Source of the DNA: Demequina sp. NBRC 110053
Lineage (GTDB): Bacteria > Actinomycetota > Actinomycetes > Actinomycetales > Demequinaceae
Reading direction: 5' to 3'
Length of the DNA stretch: 64,000 bases
Assembly: GCF_002090095.1 (NCBI RefSeq)
Contig: NZ_BBRJ01000003.1
Location: 434,001-498,000, forward strand
The notes beneath the pieces are model-generated. The model did no database searches. It saw only the letters and a list, made by a program, of their open reading frames with translations, and was not told where the DNA came from. Below are positions 16,520 through 26,442 of this stretch, piece by piece. The position numbers and the translations under genes are program-made. The first letter of the stretch is position 1; each line of letters starts with the position of its first letter.

Positions 16520-17467
16520 TCATGCCTGAGCGTTCGCGGGCCGAAAGACGACCTCGGGCCTCAAGCGGCCGTTCTCGGGGCGAACGATGGCCACGAGCTC
16601 GCCGGCCGCGTCGAGCGCCGCGAGCGGTCCGTCGTACGCGAGGTCAGCGTCGGCGACCAGGTGCTGACCGTATCCGAGCGCGAGCGCATCGGCCTCGGAG
16701 AGCGCGTGGACGGGCAGGATGTCGGCCGCCGCGGCGCCCAGCGACAGCCGCGGCACCTCTCCCCCGGCCTCCACCAGCGCGCCGAGCTCGTCGAGCGTGT
16801 GCGCGTCCTTGATCTCGAGGTCGCCCACCGAGGTGCGCCGCAGCGACGTGAGATGCCCCCCGACGCTCACGCCGTCGACCTGCAGTGCTGCGCCCAGGTC
16901 GCGCGCGAGGGCGCGCACGTAGGTCCCGGAGGACACGTCGACGCGGACATCGAGATCGATGAAGGAGCCCTCGCGGCGGGCACCCAGCACCGAGAACGCG
17001 TGCACCGTCACGGGCCGCGCTGGCAGCTCGACGTCCTCGCCCTCGCGCACCCGCTTGTAGGCGCGCTGGCCGTCGATCTTGATGGCGCTGACGGCGCTCG
17101 GCACCTGCTGGATGTCGCCGGTCAGCCCGGCGATCGCATCGGCGATCTGCGGTGACGTGACGGCAGTGGCGTCGGCCGTCGCCGTCACGTCGCCCTCGGC
17201 GTCGTCCGTGACCGTGCTCTGGCCCAGCCGGATGGTCGCCTCGTACACCTTGTCGTGGCCCACCACGTAGGTGAGCAGCTTGGTCGCGCGCCCGATGCCG
17301 ATCACGAGCAGGCCGGTGGCCATCGGGTCGAGCGTGCCCGCGTGTCCGACCTTGCGCGTGCCGGCCAGCCGGCGCATGCGGCCGACCACGTCGTGCGAGG
17401 TCCAGCCCGCGGGCTTGTCGACGAGGACCAGCCCGGGGGCGGGCTCGTCCTTAGCGCTCCGACCCAT
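16520..17467 (-). CDS. truB: tRNA pseudouridine-55 synthase
   Basis: Converts U55 to pseudouridine in the T-loop of tRNAs. 315 residues with the motif GHAGTLDPMATGLLVIGIGR (catalytic Asp in LDPMATG), KVYEATIRLG and a typical RVSSGTYVRALARDLG-like region (VDVSSGTYVRALARDLG). The C-terminus carries a short PUA-like extension. It overlaps the 3' end of rbfA by 17 bp and is followed by ribF with a 4-bp overlap, so the three are one transcription unit. Confidence 0.95.
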   Translation of the reverse strand: MGRSAKDEPAPGLVLVDKPAGWTSHDVVGRMRRLAGTRKVGHAGTLDPMATGLLVIGIGRATKLLTYVVGHDKVYEATIRLGQSTVTDDAEGDVTATADATAVTSPQIADAIAGLTGDIQQVPSAVSAIKIDGQRAYKRVREGEDVELPARPVTVHAFSVLGARREGSFIDLDVRVDVSSGTYVRALARDLGAALQVDGVSVGGHLTSLRRTSVGDLEIKDAHTLDELGALVEAGGEVPRLSLGAAAADILPVHALSEADALALGYGQHLVADADLAYDGPLAALDAAGELVAIVRPENGRLRPEVVFRPANAQA

Positions 17468-17915
17468 CGGCGTCCGCGTCGTCGGACTCGGCGGGCTCGT
17501 CCGGACGGCGGTACGGGTCCGCCTCTCCCGCGTACTGCGCGTTCTCCCTCAGCTTCGCGAGCTCAGCGTCACGCTGCTGCGCCTCGTGGAGCGCCTTGTC
17601 CAGGCTCGCCGCGGTCTCGGGAACCGCGTCGAGGTGGAACTCGAGGGTGGGGGTGAGCCGGATGCCCAGCTCACCCCCCACCAGCGAGCGCAGGCGCCCC
17701 TTGGCCGAGGCGAGGGCGGCGGCCGTGGCCGCGCGCTCCTCCTCCCCGCCGTACACGGTGTAGAACACGGACGCCTGCTGCAGGTCGCCGGTGACGCGAA
17801 CGTCGGTCACCGTGACGAACCCCAGGCGCGGGTCCTTGATCTCCGTCTCGAGCGCGCGGGCCACCAGCTTCTTGATGGTGCCCGCGAGCTTCAGGGCGCG
17901 TGCAGAGTCAGCCAT
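17451..17915 (-). CDS. rbfA: Ribosome-binding factor A
   Basis: 30S maturation factor that helps process the 5' end of 16S rRNA, also tied to cold growth. 154 residues. The KH-like core shows EIKDPRLGFVTVTDVRVTGD and DLQQASVFYTVYG, and a long acidic tail rich in Asp/Glu/Ala is typical of actinobacteria. Its ATG overlaps the infB stop (TGATG), consistent with coupled translation. Confidence 0.95.
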   Translation of the reverse strand: MADSARALKLAGTIKKLVARALETEIKDPRLGFVTVTDVRVTGDLQQASVFYTVYGGEEERAATAAALASAKGRLRSLVGGELGIRLTPTLEFHLDAVPETAASLDKALHEAQQRDAELAKLRENAQYAGEADPYRRPDEPAESDDADADGSER

Positions 17916-20560
17916 CAGGACCTCGGAATCTCGACCATCTCGAACGTCTCGATGATGTCACCGACCTGGATGTCGTTGAACTTGCCCAGGCCGATGCCGC
18001 ACTCGTAGCCGTCCTTGACCTCGGTGACGTCGTCCTTGAAGCGACGCAGCGTGTCGATGGTCGGCTCGCCGATGACGACGCCCTCGCGGACGACCTTCGC
18101 CTTGGCGTTGCGGGTGATGGTGCCCGAGCGGACCAGGCAGCCGGCGATGTTGCCGAACTTGGAGCTGCGGAAGATCTCCTGGATCTCCGCGGCGCCCACC
18201 TGACGCTCCTCGAACTCCGGCTTGAGCATGCCCTTGAGCGACGCCTCGACGTCCTCGATCGCCCGGTAGATGACCGAGTAGAAGCGCATGTCCACGCCTT
18301 CGCGGTCCGCGAGGTCCTGGACGCGCTCCGCGGGGCGGACGTTGAAGCCCAGGATGATCGCGTTGTCGACCGTCGCGAGATTCACGTCGTTCTGCGTCAC
18401 CGCACCCACGCCGCGGTGGATGATGCGCAGGTCGACCTCGTCGCCCACGTCGATCTGGAGCAGCGCGTCCTCGAGCGCCTCGACGGCACCGGACACGTCA
18501 CCCTTGATGATGAGGTTGAGGGTGTCGACCTTGCCCTCCTCGATGGCCTTCGTGAAGTCCTCGAGGCTGATGCGCTTGCGGCGCTTGGCGAGCTGAGCGG
18601 CACGCTCGGCGGCCTCGCGCTTCTCCGCGATCTGGCGGGCGGTGCGATCGTCCTCTGCCACCAGGAAGGTGTCGCCGGCGCCGGGCACCGACGTGAGGCC
18701 GATGACCAGGACGGGACGGGCGGGAGTGGCCTCGTCGACGGGCTGGTCGTGCTCGTCGAACATCGCACGCACGCGGCCGTAGGCCGTGCCGGCGACGATC
18801 GAGTCGCCCACCCGCAGCGTTCCCGAGTTGACCAGCACCGTCGCGACGGCGCCGCGGCCCTTGTCGAGGTGCGCCTCGACGGCCACACCACGCGCATCCT
18901 TGTTGGGGTTCGCGCGCAGCTCCAGGCCGGCGTCAGCGGTCAGCAGCACCGCCTCGAGCAAGTCGTCGATGCCCTGGTTCTTGAGCGCGGAGACGTTGAC
19001 GAACATCGTGTCGCCGCCCCACTCCTCGTCGACCAGGTTGTACTCGGTGAGCTGCTGGCGGATCTTGTCGGGGTTGGCCCCCTCCTTGTCCACCTTGTTG
19101 ACCGCGACCACGATCGGCACGTTCGCCGCCTGGGCGTGGTTGAGCGCCTCAATGGTCTGGGGCATCACGCCGTCGTCGGCCGCGACCACGAGGATCGCGA
19201 TGTCCGTCACCTGCGCACCGCGGGCACGCATGGCGGTGAACGCCTCGTGACCGGGGGTGTCGATGAAGGTGATGGCGCGGGTGACGCCGTCGTGCTCGTG
19301 GTGCACCTGGTAGGCGCCGATGTGCTGGGTGATGCCGCCGGCCTCGCCCGAGATGACGTCAGCCTTGCGGATCGAGTCGAGCAGGCGCGTCTTTCCGTGG
19401 TCGACGTGACCCATGACGGTGACGACCGGCGGGCGGTCCTCGAGGTCCTCGTCGGTCTCGGCCTCGAGCTCGGCCTCCAGGTCGAGCCCGAAGTCCTCCA
19501 GCAGCTCGCGGTCCTCCTCCTCGGGCGACACGATCTGGATCTTGTAGCCCAGCTCGGCGCCCAGGGTCTCGAACGTGTCCTCGTCCAGCGACTGCGTGGC
19601 CGTGGCCATCTCGCCCAGGTGGAACAGCACCGTGACCAGCGAGGCGGGATTGACGTCGATGCGCTCGGCGAAGTCCGTCAGCGTCGCGCCGCGGCGCAGC
19701 CGGATCAGCGTCTCGCCGTCACCGCGGGGAATGTTGACGCCGCCGATGGCGGGTGCCTGCTGCTGCTCGTACTCGGCCCGCTTGGCGCGCTTCGACTTGC
19801 GCGAGCGCGCGGGCTTGCCGCCCTGGCGACCGAACGCGCCGGCCGTGCCGCCGCCGCGACCGCGGCCTCCGGGTGCGGGACGGCCACCGGGACCGCCGAA
19901 TCCACCGGGACCGCCAGGACCGCCGGGGCCACGACCACCGGGACGGCCGCCGGGGCCGCCGCGCCCCGCGGGTGCGCCGGGGCCGCCCGGCGTCCGGTTG
20001 GGCATCTGGCCGGGGGTCGGGCGGGGGCCGCGACCGGGGCCACCAGGGCCGCCTGCGCCGCCGGGACGCGGGCCCGGACGATTGGTCTGGAAGGGGTTGT
20101 TGCCGCCCGGCCGGGGGCGCGGACGAGGTCCGGCGGCGCGGTCCGAGAACGGGTTGTTGCCGCCCGGACGGGGCCGCGGCTTGGGCATGTCGGCTGGCGT
20201 GGCGCCGGCCGATGCGCCCGGTGCTGGGGCGGCAGGCTTGGCGGCCTCCGGGGTCGCCTGGGGCGCCGGGGCCGGGCTGGCGGGCTCCGCCTCCGCACCA
20301 GGTGCAGCCTGCTTGGGGCCTGGCTTGGGGCCCGGCTTGGCGGCGGGCTTGGCGGGCGCCTGGGGTGCGTCCGCGCCCTTGGGGGCGTCGGACGCGCCAG
20401 TGTTCGCGGGGAAGGCCTCGCGGGCCTTGCGCACGACGGGCGCCTCGAGAGCGGAGGACGCTCCCTTGACGTACTCGCCAAGCTCGTTGAGCTTGGTGAT
20501 CAGATCCTTGCTCGAGACTCCGAGCTCTTTCGCGATCTCATGAACGCGGGGCTTTGCCAC
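17915..20560 (-). CDS. infB: Translation initiation factor IF-2
   Basis: GTPase that brings initiator tRNA to the 30S subunit, 881 residues. The N-terminus has an IF2-N helix ([19 protein letters not shown]). Next comes a 250-residue low-complexity region rich in Pro, Ala, Gly and Arg, with repeated [10 protein letters not shown] and [12 protein letters not shown] units. Another IF2-N motif follows, then the G domain: [30 protein letters not shown] and NKVDKEGA. Start is the GTG at 20560, 6 nt behind AGGAG. Nearly half the coding DNA of the N-terminus is repeated GC-rich sequence, typical of actinobacterial IF-2. Confidence 0.97.
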   Translation of the reverse strand: MAKPRVHEIAKELGVSSKDLITKLNELGEYVKGASSALEAPVVRKAREAFPANTGASDAPKGADAPQAPAKPAAKPGPKPGPKQAAPGAEAEPASPAPAPQATPEAAKPAAPAPGASAGATPADMPKPRPRPGGNNPFSDRAAGPRPRPRPGGNNPFQTNRPGPRPGGAGGPGGPGRGPRPTPGQMPNRTPGGPGAPAGRGGPGGRPGGRGPGGPGGPGGFGGPGGRPAPGGRGRGGGTAGAFGRQGGKPARSRKSKRAKRAEYEQQQAPAIGGVNIPRGDGETLIRLRRGATLTDFAERIDVNPASLVTVLFHLGEMATATQSLDEDTFETLGAELGYKIQIVSPEEEDRELLEDFGLDLEAELEAETDEDLEDRPPVVTVMGHVDHGKTRLLDSIRKADVISGEAGGITQHIGAYQVHHEHDGVTRAITFIDTPGHEAFTAMRARGAQVTDIAILVVAADDGVMPQTIEALNHAQAANVPIVVAVNKVDKEGANPDKIRQQLTEYNLVDEEWGGDTMFVNVSALKNQGIDDLLEAVLLTADAGLELRANPNKDARGVAVEAHLDKGRGAVATVLVNSGTLRVGDSIVAGTAYGRVRAMFDEHDQPVDEATPARPVLVIGLTSVPGAGDTFLVAEDDRTARQIAEKREAAERAAQLAKRRKRISLEDFTKAIEEGKVDTLNLIIKGDVSGAVEALEDALLQIDVGDEVDLRIIHRGVGAVTQNDVNLATVDNAIILGFNVRPAERVQDLADREGVDMRFYSVIYRAIEDVEASLKGMLKPEFEERQVGAAEIQEIFRSSKFGNIAGCLVRSGTITRNAKAKVVREGVVIGEPTIDTLRRFKDDVTEVKDGYECGIGLGKFNDIQVGDIIETFEMVEIPRS

Positions 20561-20652
20561 AATTCTCCTGTCTCGGTCCGACCGAGGCAGGGTCGAACCA
20601 TCGTTACGAGTGGGTACTCATCGTGAGGTACTCATCGGTCGCTCATGGGCTT

Positions 20653-20976
20653 TCATCCCTTGACTTCGATGGTGGGCAGGGCGGCTCCGGGACTCGCGCT
20701 TCCTGGAAGGGCCACACCGGTCGCATCCGCGCCGGGAGAGCGCAATGCCCTCCCGATGCTGTGACGACGCAGTGCCTGCGCGAGACAATCGGACTCGGGA
20801 TGCAGCCACGCACCCCGTCCCGGAAGCGTTCCTCGTTCGTCGACGACCACGCGGCCGCCCTCGAGCGCGAGACGCACCAGAGCCGACCGAGGCGCCTTGC
20901 TGCGGCATCCCACGCAGGTGCGCACCGGCTGGTGCGGACGCGCGTCGATGTCACCGGAAGGCGAACTCGGCTTCAT
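20653..20976 (-). CDS. YlxR-family RNA-binding protein (DUF448)
   Basis: 107 residues. The conserved core PVRTCVGCRSKAPRSALVRL followed by GRGAWLHPESDCLAQAL is the YlxR signature; the Cys-rich loop and the basic patch suggest nucleic-acid binding. It sits between nusA and infB as in most Gram-positives, 24 bp after nusA, so it is part of the same operon. Reported roles in other species include a nucleoid-associated regulator and an RNase P partner; neither can be read from this sequence. The C-terminal 25 residues are low complexity. Confidence 0.88.
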   Translation of the reverse strand: MKPSSPSGDIDARPHQPVRTCVGCRSKAPRSALVRLALEGGRVVVDERGTLPGRGAWLHPESDCLAQALRRHSIGRALRSPGADATGVALPGSASPGAALPTIEVKG

Positions 20977-21000
20977 CAGTCTAGCGTCTCGCCGCGCGGA

Positions 21001-22017
21001 CTAGGAACGGGCGGCGTCAGCGCGCCCCGGAGTGTCGGGCGCCTCGTCCGACCGGATGTCGATCCTCCACCCCGTGAGTCGCGCGGCCAGGCGGGCGTTC
21101 TGGCCCTCCTTGCCGATCGCGAGGGACAGGTGGAAGTCGGGCACGACCACGCGGGCGGCGCGGGCCTCCTCGTCCACCACGGTGACGGACACCACTCGCG
21201 ACGGGGACAGGGCGTTGCCGACGAACGTCGCGGGGTCCTCGTCCCAGTCGACGATGTCGATCTTCTCTCCCCGCAGCTCGCTCATCACGGCTCGCACGCG
21301 CGATCCCATGGGCCCGATGCACGCTCCCTTCGCGTTCACGCCGGGCTGCGTGGCTCGCACCGCCATCTTGGTCCGGTGGCCCGCCTCGCGCGCGAGGCTC
21401 ATGATCTCGACCGTGCCGTCCGCGATCTCGGGCACCTCGAGCTCGAAGAGCTTGCGCACCAGGCCAGGATGCGTGCGAGACAGCGTGATGGAGGGCCCCT
21501 TCTGGCCGCGCGAGACGTCGAGCACGTAGCCCCGCAGACGCTGGCCGTGCTCGTAGGTCTCCGTGGGCACCTGCTCGTGCGGCGGGAGCAGCGCCTCCGT
21601 CTCGCCGATGTCCACGTGCACGTTGCGCGGATCGGCGCTCTGCTGGATGACTCCCGAGACGAGCTGGCCCTCCTTGCCTGCATAGGAGCCCAGCACGGCG
21701 TCGTCGCCCACCTGGCGCAGGCGCTGCACGATGACCTGGCGAGCGGTGGCCGTCGCGATGCGGCCGAAGTTCTCGGGGGTGTCGTCGAACTCGGGCAGAT
21801 CCTCGATCGACGCCTCTGACTCGGGCTCGGGGTCCTCCCGCGCGTAGATGGTCACCTTGCCCGTGTCACGATCCACATGGGCTCGAGCATGGCGGAACGC
21901 GCCGGGAGTCTTGTGATACGCGGACACGAGGGCCTGCTCGATCGCGTCGACCAGGACGTCGAGTCGAATCTCGCGCTCCTTCTCGAGGCTCTTGAGCGCG
22001 TACATGTCGATGTCCAT
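21001..22017 (-). CDS. nusA: Transcription termination/antitermination factor NusA
   Basis: RNA-polymerase-binding elongation factor, 338 residues. Order: N-terminal RNAP-binding domain ([17 protein letters not shown]), S1 domain ([20 protein letters not shown]) and two KH domains, [23 protein letters not shown] and [20 protein letters not shown]. There are no C-terminal acidic repeats, as in other actinobacteria. Its ATG at 22017 overlaps the rimP stop by 1 nt (TGATG), so rimP-nusA is coupled. The much longer open frame upstream is not supported. Confidence 0.96.
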   Translation of the reverse strand: MDIDMYALKSLEKEREIRLDVLVDAIEQALVSAYHKTPGAFRHARAHVDRDTGKVTIYAREDPEPESEASIEDLPEFDDTPENFGRIATATARQVIVQRLRQVGDDAVLGSYAGKEGQLVSGVIQQSADPRNVHVDIGETEALLPPHEQVPTETYEHGQRLRGYVLDVSRGQKGPSITLSRTHPGLVRKLFELEVPEIADGTVEIMSLAREAGHRTKMAVRATQPGVNAKGACIGPMGSRVRAVMSELRGEKIDIVDWDEDPATFVGNALSPSRVVSVTVVDEEARAARVVVPDFHLSLAIGKEGQNARLAARLTGWRIDIRSDEAPDTPGRADAARS

Positions 22018-22490
22018 CAGGCCTCCTCGTCCAGTCGCTTGAGCTCGACCTCGATGCGCCCCTCGGCCACGTCCGCGATGTCGATCCGCTCGATTCCGTG
22101 CGGGGCGTCGAGCACGAGCGTGTCGCCCTCGACATCCGCGAGGCGCGCCACCGTCTCCGTGCCGTCGACGAGCGCGAGGGCCACCTTGCGGGTGCGGGCG
22201 CGCAGGAAGTGGCGGCGCTCCGTGAGAGGACGGTCGGTGCCGGGAGTGCCGATCTCGAGCACGTAGGGGGTCGACGGCACGTTCGCCTCGTCGAGAGCGG
22301 CGCCGATGGCGCGCGAGGCCGCGGCGATCCGGTCCAGGTCCGCGCTGCCGGTCTCGGTCTCGGGAAGGTCGACCGTCACCGTGACCTTGGTGCGCTTGCC
22401 AGCAGGCGAGACGGTCACCCCATCGAGGACGAGTCCCGCCTGCTCGGCGCCGGGTGCGGCAAGCTCGGCGATCCTGGTCGTGAGGTCCAT
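22017..22490 (-). CDS. rimP: Ribosome maturation factor RimP
   Basis: 157 residues. Late 30S assembly factor. The conserved segment [20 protein letters not shown] (family pattern EVSSPGxDRPL) is clear, followed by an SH3-like C-terminal domain. Start at the ATG at 22490 with AGGAGG 8 nt upstream. A TACACT box at about 22549 on minus could be the promoter of the whole rimP-nusA-ylxR-infB-rbfA-truB-ribF unit. It diverges from the DUF4439 lipoprotein gene. Confidence 0.93.
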   Translation of the reverse strand: MDLTTRIAELAAPGAEQAGLVLDGVTVSPAGKRTKVTVTVDLPETETGSADLDRIAAASRAIGAALDEANVPSTPYVLEIGTPGTDRPLTERRHFLRARTRKVALALVDGTETVARLADVEGDTLVLDAPHGIERIDIADVAEGRIEVELKRLDEEA

Positions 22491-22612
22491 GGGCCCAGCC
22501 TCCTGCGCGCGGGGCGCATCCGTTCCTGAAATTCGGTCGCAGGACAGTGTACCTGCGGCATGGGCGCGGTGGAGGTGCTGCCGCGGCCAGGCGCCGTGGG
22601 ATGATGGCCGCC

Positions 22613-23608
22613 ATGAGGGTGCGCTCGAGCTGGGCCGTCGCGGCGGTCGCGGCGCTGGCGCTCGCAGCCTGCTCGTGGCGCGCGGAGACGCCACCACCCG
22701 ACTGGCCCTCTCCTGACGCTGTCACCCAGCAGCGCGACGCCGCCGCCGAGCTCGAGCAGGCCATCATCGATGCCGCGGAGGCCGTGGGCCCGGAGGCGTC
22801 CGCGCAGGCCGCGGTGCTCCAGGGTCTCGAGAGCGCGCGCGCCCCTGAGAGGCTCGACGCGTTCGGAGGCCTCTATGTCGCGTACCCCAGCGCGTCGCCT
22901 TCGCCGTCGGCGTCGCCAGGGCCGGAGGCCGACCTCGAGTCCGCCGTCACCGAGGCGCGCGACGCCCACCTCGCCGCGGCGCTGGACATGACCGACCCCG
23001 ATCTGGAGGCCCTGAGCGGAGCGTCGGGGCTGTCGCTCGCGCTCACGTCGTGGTTCGCGGTGTGGGTCGACAACGCGGTGGCAGACGCCGCCGCCCCGGT
23101 GGTCGAGCAGCGGCTGCTGTCATCGACAGCCGTTCCCGAGCCGACGGTGCTGCCCGATGAGGCCACCGCGATCCCGCCGGAGACGCTCGCCGACCTCGCA
23201 CTCGCCCATGACCAGGCCCGGTACACCTACGAGGTGCTCGCGGCGCGCTCGGAGGGCACGGAGCGCGATCAGTGGCTCGCGCGCCGGGACCTCCAGGCCG
23301 CGCGTGCGAGCGCGATCATCGATGCGTCCGGCGTCGAGGACCGGCGCGAGGCGGTCTACGTGGCGCCAGCCGATGCCAGCGGCGATGCCCCGGCGCGGCT
23401 GACCGCAGCCGTCGCGATGGAGGTGGCGCTGGCCGACTGGTATGCGGCGCTCGCGGCGGTCAACGCGCCCGCGGACAAGCCGTGGCTGTGGTGCGCCGCC
23501 TTCGACGCCTACGCCCAGGCAGCCGCGTTCGGCGACGGCTGGGATGGCGCGCGGGTCATCCCCGCTCTTCCCGGTCTTGCCGGAACCTCGGCGACCCCGG
23601 GCGGATAG
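22613..23608 (+). CDS. DUF4439 (ferritin-like) lipoprotein
   Basis: 331 residues on the plus strand. The signal peptide ends in a lipobox, ALAAC, with the Cys about 20 residues in, so it is probably lipid-anchored outside. The middle is Ala/Glu-rich helical; the last 130 residues resemble DUF4439, a four-helix ferritin-like domain ([39 protein letters not shown]). Such proteins are usually divergent from rimP in actinobacteria, as here. Metal binding is not evident. The ATG at 22613 is chosen over 22601 because a weak GATGAT -10 lies 7 nt upstream, again suggesting a leaderless start. Confidence 0.75.
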   Translation: MRVRSSWAVAAVAALALAACSWRAETPPPDWPSPDAVTQQRDAAAELEQAIIDAAEAVGPEASAQAAVLQGLESARAPERLDAFGGLYVAYPSASPSPSASPGPEADLESAVTEARDAHLAAALDMTDPDLEALSGASGLSLALTSWFAVWVDNAVADAAAPVVEQRLLSSTAVPEPTVLPDEATAIPPETLADLALAHDQARYTYEVLAARSEGTERDQWLARRDLQAARASAIIDASGVEDRREAVYVAPADASGDAPARLTAAVAMEVALADWYAALAAVNAPADKPWLWCAAFDAYAQAAAFGDGWDGARVIPALPGLAGTSATPGG

Positions 23609-23686
23609 CCGGCGAGCGCATCGGCCCTCCCTCCCCTGAGCTGCGCACCACTTTCCGTGCGACACGCGGGCGCGAGGGGCGGACGA

Positions 23687-23717
23687 CGCCGCCCGCCGGT
23701 GGACCCGGCGGGCGGCG
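23687..23717. terminator. Bidirectional hairpin terminator
   Basis: Perfect 13-bp inverted repeat CGCCGCCCGCCGG / complement with a 5-nt loop. It lies between the convergent ends of the DUF4439 gene (23608) and the membrane protein gene (23729), so it can serve both. Confidence 0.7.
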
Positions 23718-23728
23718 CGGGGCGTCGG

Positions 23729-24415
23729 CTAGGAGCCGATGCCCGGTCGCGTGGCCCGCTCCAGCGCCACGGCGACGACCGTGAGGAGGATCGTCGCGAT
23801 GACGGTCCCCGGCCACGTGGCCGCGGACACCATGAACGCGACGAACGCGAGCAGCGCCGCTGCCGGAGCCCACCACCGTGCACGTCCGGCGCGCCACAGC
23901 GCGACCATCGCGACCGGCAGCGCCAGGAAGAGACCGAGCATGGCAGGGACCTGCAGGAGCGGGAATGCCCACGCCTGCTCCTCGACCGTGGCGAACACGG
24001 TCTCGATCGCCTCGGGACCGTAGTGCTGGCCGATCGCCGACTGAATCCAGTCGACCATCAGCATCCCTGGCATCGTGGCGAGGGCGAAGAAGCCGAGGAC
24101 GGCCGCGACGTTCGCGATGGCGCGTCCGCGGCCGATGACCGAAGAGGCGAGGAGCACGGCGGGAGCGACCCAGAACGCGTACGCCCAGTGGAAGCTGAAC
24201 GACTTGATCTGGAGGGCCTGCATGCCGTCGGTGTAGGCCTCGTGCATGGCGGCGCCGTTGGCGCCTGCGGCGGGGTCGGCGAGCGTCGCGACGGTGCTGA
24301 GCACCCCAGCGAGCACGGGCATCGCGATGAGCGCCCAGCGGCGCACGCGCACCGCCGGCGGTGGTGTGAGCGCGTCGAGCTGGTGGCCAGCCGATGCGGG
24401 AATCGTGGTGGACAT
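23729..24415 (-). CDS. Uncharacterised multi-span membrane protein
   Basis: 228 residues with six predicted hydrophobic stretches and short loops. It has no motif I recognise. The segment WAYAFWVAPAVLLASSVIG and a final helix ending GTVIATILLTVVAVAL are typical of integral membrane proteins. It lies 118 bp downstream of the response-regulator gene on the same strand, so it may be the target or a cotranscribed partner of that two-component system. ATG at 24415 with AGAAAGG upstream; a longer frame to 24502 is less likely. Confidence 0.6.
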   Translation of the reverse strand: MSTTIPASAGHQLDALTPPPAVRVRRWALIAMPVLAGVLSTVATLADPAAGANGAAMHEAYTDGMQALQIKSFSFHWAYAFWVAPAVLLASSVIGRGRAIANVAAVLGFFALATMPGMLMVDWIQSAIGQHYGPEAIETVFATVEEQAWAFPLLQVPAMLGLFLALPVAMVALWRAGRARWWAPAAALLAFVAFMVSAATWPGTVIATILLTVVAVALERATRPGIGS

Positions 24416-24533
24416 GAGTGTGGAACCCTTTCTGGAGGAGCGGACCACACCACGATGGCGGCTCGGGAGCTCCGGCGGATCGGCCGTGGGCGCGAACTTC
24501 ATCTCACCCGGTGGACGGAACTCGCTCTCCGTC

Positions 24534-25220
24534 TCAGGGTGGAGCGTCCTCCTCGCCCGGGGTCACGAGCCCGTGCTCATATGCGTAGATGACGGCCTGC
24601 ACGCGATCCGTCAGGCCCAGCTTGGCGAGCAGGTTGGAGACGTGAGTCTTTACCGTCGCCTCCGAGACGTAGAGGCGCTCGGCGATGCCAGCGTTGGAGG
24701 CGCCGCGCGCGAGCAGGTGGAGCACCTCCCGCTCGCGCGCGGTGAGCAGGTCGAGCTCGCGGCCCGGGGTCGGACGCTGCACTGCCGAGCGGGTCACGAA
24801 GGCATCGATGACGCGCGCCGTGATGCGCGGCGCGAGCAGTGCCTCGCCAGCCGCCACCACGCGGATCGCAGCGGCGAGCTCCTCCGCCGGCGCGTCCTTC
24901 AGCATGAACCCGGAGGCGCCCGCCCGCAGGGCCGCGAACACGTACTCGTCGAGATCGAACGTCGTCAGCACGAGCACGCGAGTGGAGCTGCCGCTCGACA
25001 CGAGCCTGCGCGTCGCCTCGATGCCGTCGAGGACGGGCATGCGGATGTCCATGAGCACCACGTCGGGCCGCTCGCGACGCACTGCCGCCGTGGCAGACTC
25101 GCCGTCGCCGGCCTCACCCACCACGTCGATGTCCGGCTCGGCCGCGAGGAGCGAGCGGAAGCCCGCGCGCACCATTGCCTGGTCGTCCGCGATCACGATC
25201 CTGATCTCGCCGGCGCTCAT
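24534..25220 (-). CDS. NarL/LuxR-family response regulator
   Basis: 228 residues. The receiver domain has the acidic pair D12/D13, phosphoacceptor D58 (in VVLMDIRMP) and K108 (MLKDA). The C-terminal LuxR helix-turn-helix reads [20 protein letters not shown] then [20 protein letters not shown]. It is encoded immediately after a histidine kinase with a 4-bp ATGA overlap, so it is certainly its partner. DNA targets are unknown; the membrane protein downstream is a candidate. Confidence 0.93.
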   Translation of the reverse strand: MSAGEIRIVIADDQAMVRAGFRSLLAAEPDIDVVGEAGDGESATAAVRRERPDVVLMDIRMPVLDGIEATRRLVSSGSSTRVLVLTTFDLDEYVFAALRAGASGFMLKDAPAEELAAAIRVVAAGEALLAPRITARVIDAFVTRSAVQRPTPGRELDLLTAREREVLHLLARGASNAGIAERLYVSEATVKTHVSNLLAKLGLTDRVQAVIYAYEHGLVTPGEEDAPP

Positions 25221-26359
25221 GAGCGACCGTCCAAGGGGAAGGACGCCGTGACGGCGAGCCCGCGGCCACGCTCGGACCGCAGGGCGACGCTGCCGCCGTA
25301 GAGCGCGGCCCTCTCACGCATCCCCACCAGGCCGTGCCCGCCATCCGCGCCCTCACCCGGCAGGCCGCGACCGTCGTCGCTCACCGTCACCACCAGCTCT
25401 CGTGCGGTCCACCGCAGCGTCACCGCGATGCGACGTGCGTCGGCGTGCCTGACGGCGTTGGTGATGGCCTCCTGCGCCACCCGGTAGACCGCGAGGTCCA
25501 TCCCCGGCGACAGCGGACGGGGCTCGCCTTCGATCGCGAGCACGACGGGGGTGGCGGCCGAGCTCGCGCGCTCGACGAGTCGCGCGAGCTCCGCGGTTCC
25601 AGGCTGCGGCTCGAGCTCGGCGTCGCCGCCGCCGCGCAGCACCCCGAGGAGCCTGCGCATCTCTCCCATCGCCTCTCGCGTCACGGACTCGGCGGCGGAC
25701 AGGTCTCGCGCCTCGGCCACGTGGTCCTCGCCGAGCCTGCGGCGCACGGCCTGCAGCTGGATCGTCACCACCGTGAGCGAGTGCGCCACGACGTCGTGCA
25801 GCTCGCGCGCGATGCGGGCGCGCTCCTCCGCCACCGCATCGGCCTCCCGTGCGGCCTGCTCCCGCTCGAGCCGGTCGGCGAGCGCGATCGCCTCAGCGGA
25901 GCGCTCGGCGCGAGCCGCGGTGCCGACGCCGACGAGCCAGGGACCGGCAAGGAACACCACCGAGGCCGCGAGGTCGGAGAACTCGAATGCGCTGCGCGTC
26001 ACCGCGACCGTCGTGAACGGGACGACCATCAGCGCGAGACCCCAGTAGCGGCGAGGCGCAGGCGCCTCGAAGCCCACCGAGTAGGACGCGACGACGAGCG
26101 CGAGGATGGTCGAGAAGCGGCCCTCGGGATTGGAGGCGAGGTCCGCGAGCACCAGCACCGCGGCCGCCGCGAGCGGCGCCTTGCGCCGCCACGCGAGCGC
26201 CGCGACCCCGATGAGCGCGACGCCCAGCCGCCAGCCCTCCCGATCGTCGCTCGCCGACAGCGCCTCAGCAACCGTGAGCGCGATGAACACCGCGGCGATG
26301 GCGATGTCGATCGTCGGGGGCCGAAGGCTGCGGCGAACGCGCCGCGCGGGTGCGCTCAC
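25217..26359 (-). CDS. Sensor histidine kinase, HisKA_3 type
   Basis: 380 residues. The N-terminal 150 residues hold about five membrane spans with little outside the membrane, suggesting a sensor within the bilayer. The dimerisation/phosphoacceptor box is [19 protein letters not shown], with His in LHDVVAHS. The ATPase domain shows ITNAVRHAD (N-box) and DDGRGLPG, then [14 protein letters not shown]. Start is the GTG at 26359: a TAGATT box lies 7 nt upstream and no ribosome site is visible. This class often senses cell-envelope stress (LiaS/DesK type); the ligand is not known. Confidence 0.9.
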   Translation of the reverse strand: MSAPARRVRRSLRPPTIDIAIAAVFIALTVAEALSASDDREGWRLGVALIGVAALAWRRKAPLAAAAVLVLADLASNPEGRFSTILALVVASYSVGFEAPAPRRYWGLALMVVPFTTVAVTRSAFEFSDLAASVVFLAGPWLVGVGTAARAERSAEAIALADRLEREQAAREADAVAEERARIARELHDVVAHSLTVVTIQLQAVRRRLGEDHVAEARDLSAAESVTREAMGEMRRLLGVLRGGGDAELEPQPGTAELARLVERASSAATPVVLAIEGEPRPLSPGMDLAVYRVAQEAITNAVRHADARRIAVTLRWTARELVVTVSDDGRGLPGEGADGGHGLVGMRERAALYGGSVALRSERGRGLAVTASFPLDGRS

Positions 26360-26366
26360 GTGGGGA

Positions 26367-26372
26367 AATCTA
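26367..26372 (-). promoter_or_regulatory. -10 box of the leaderless two-component operon
   Basis: TAGATT with 7 nt to the GTG start at 26359, in a short lower-GC patch. No clear -35 or operator. Confidence 0.5.
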
Positions 26373-26414
26373 TGCCCTCGACACGGGCGGGCGGAAGATG
26401 CGCCGCCCCCGCGA

Positions 26415-26435
26415 GAGCGCGCGACGAGCGCGCTC
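26415..26435 (-). terminator. Short hairpin downstream of proS
   Basis: 8-bp stem GAGCGCGC/GCGCGCTC with a GACGA loop, 8 nt after the proS stop. Short and without a T-run, so termination is uncertain. Confidence 0.4.
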
Positions 26436-26442
26436 CCGCACG

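Noticed and set aside
17900..20626. Plus-strand open frame of 908 codons opposite infB
   Set aside because: Shadow of infB; low-complexity Ala/Gly/Arg text with no family.
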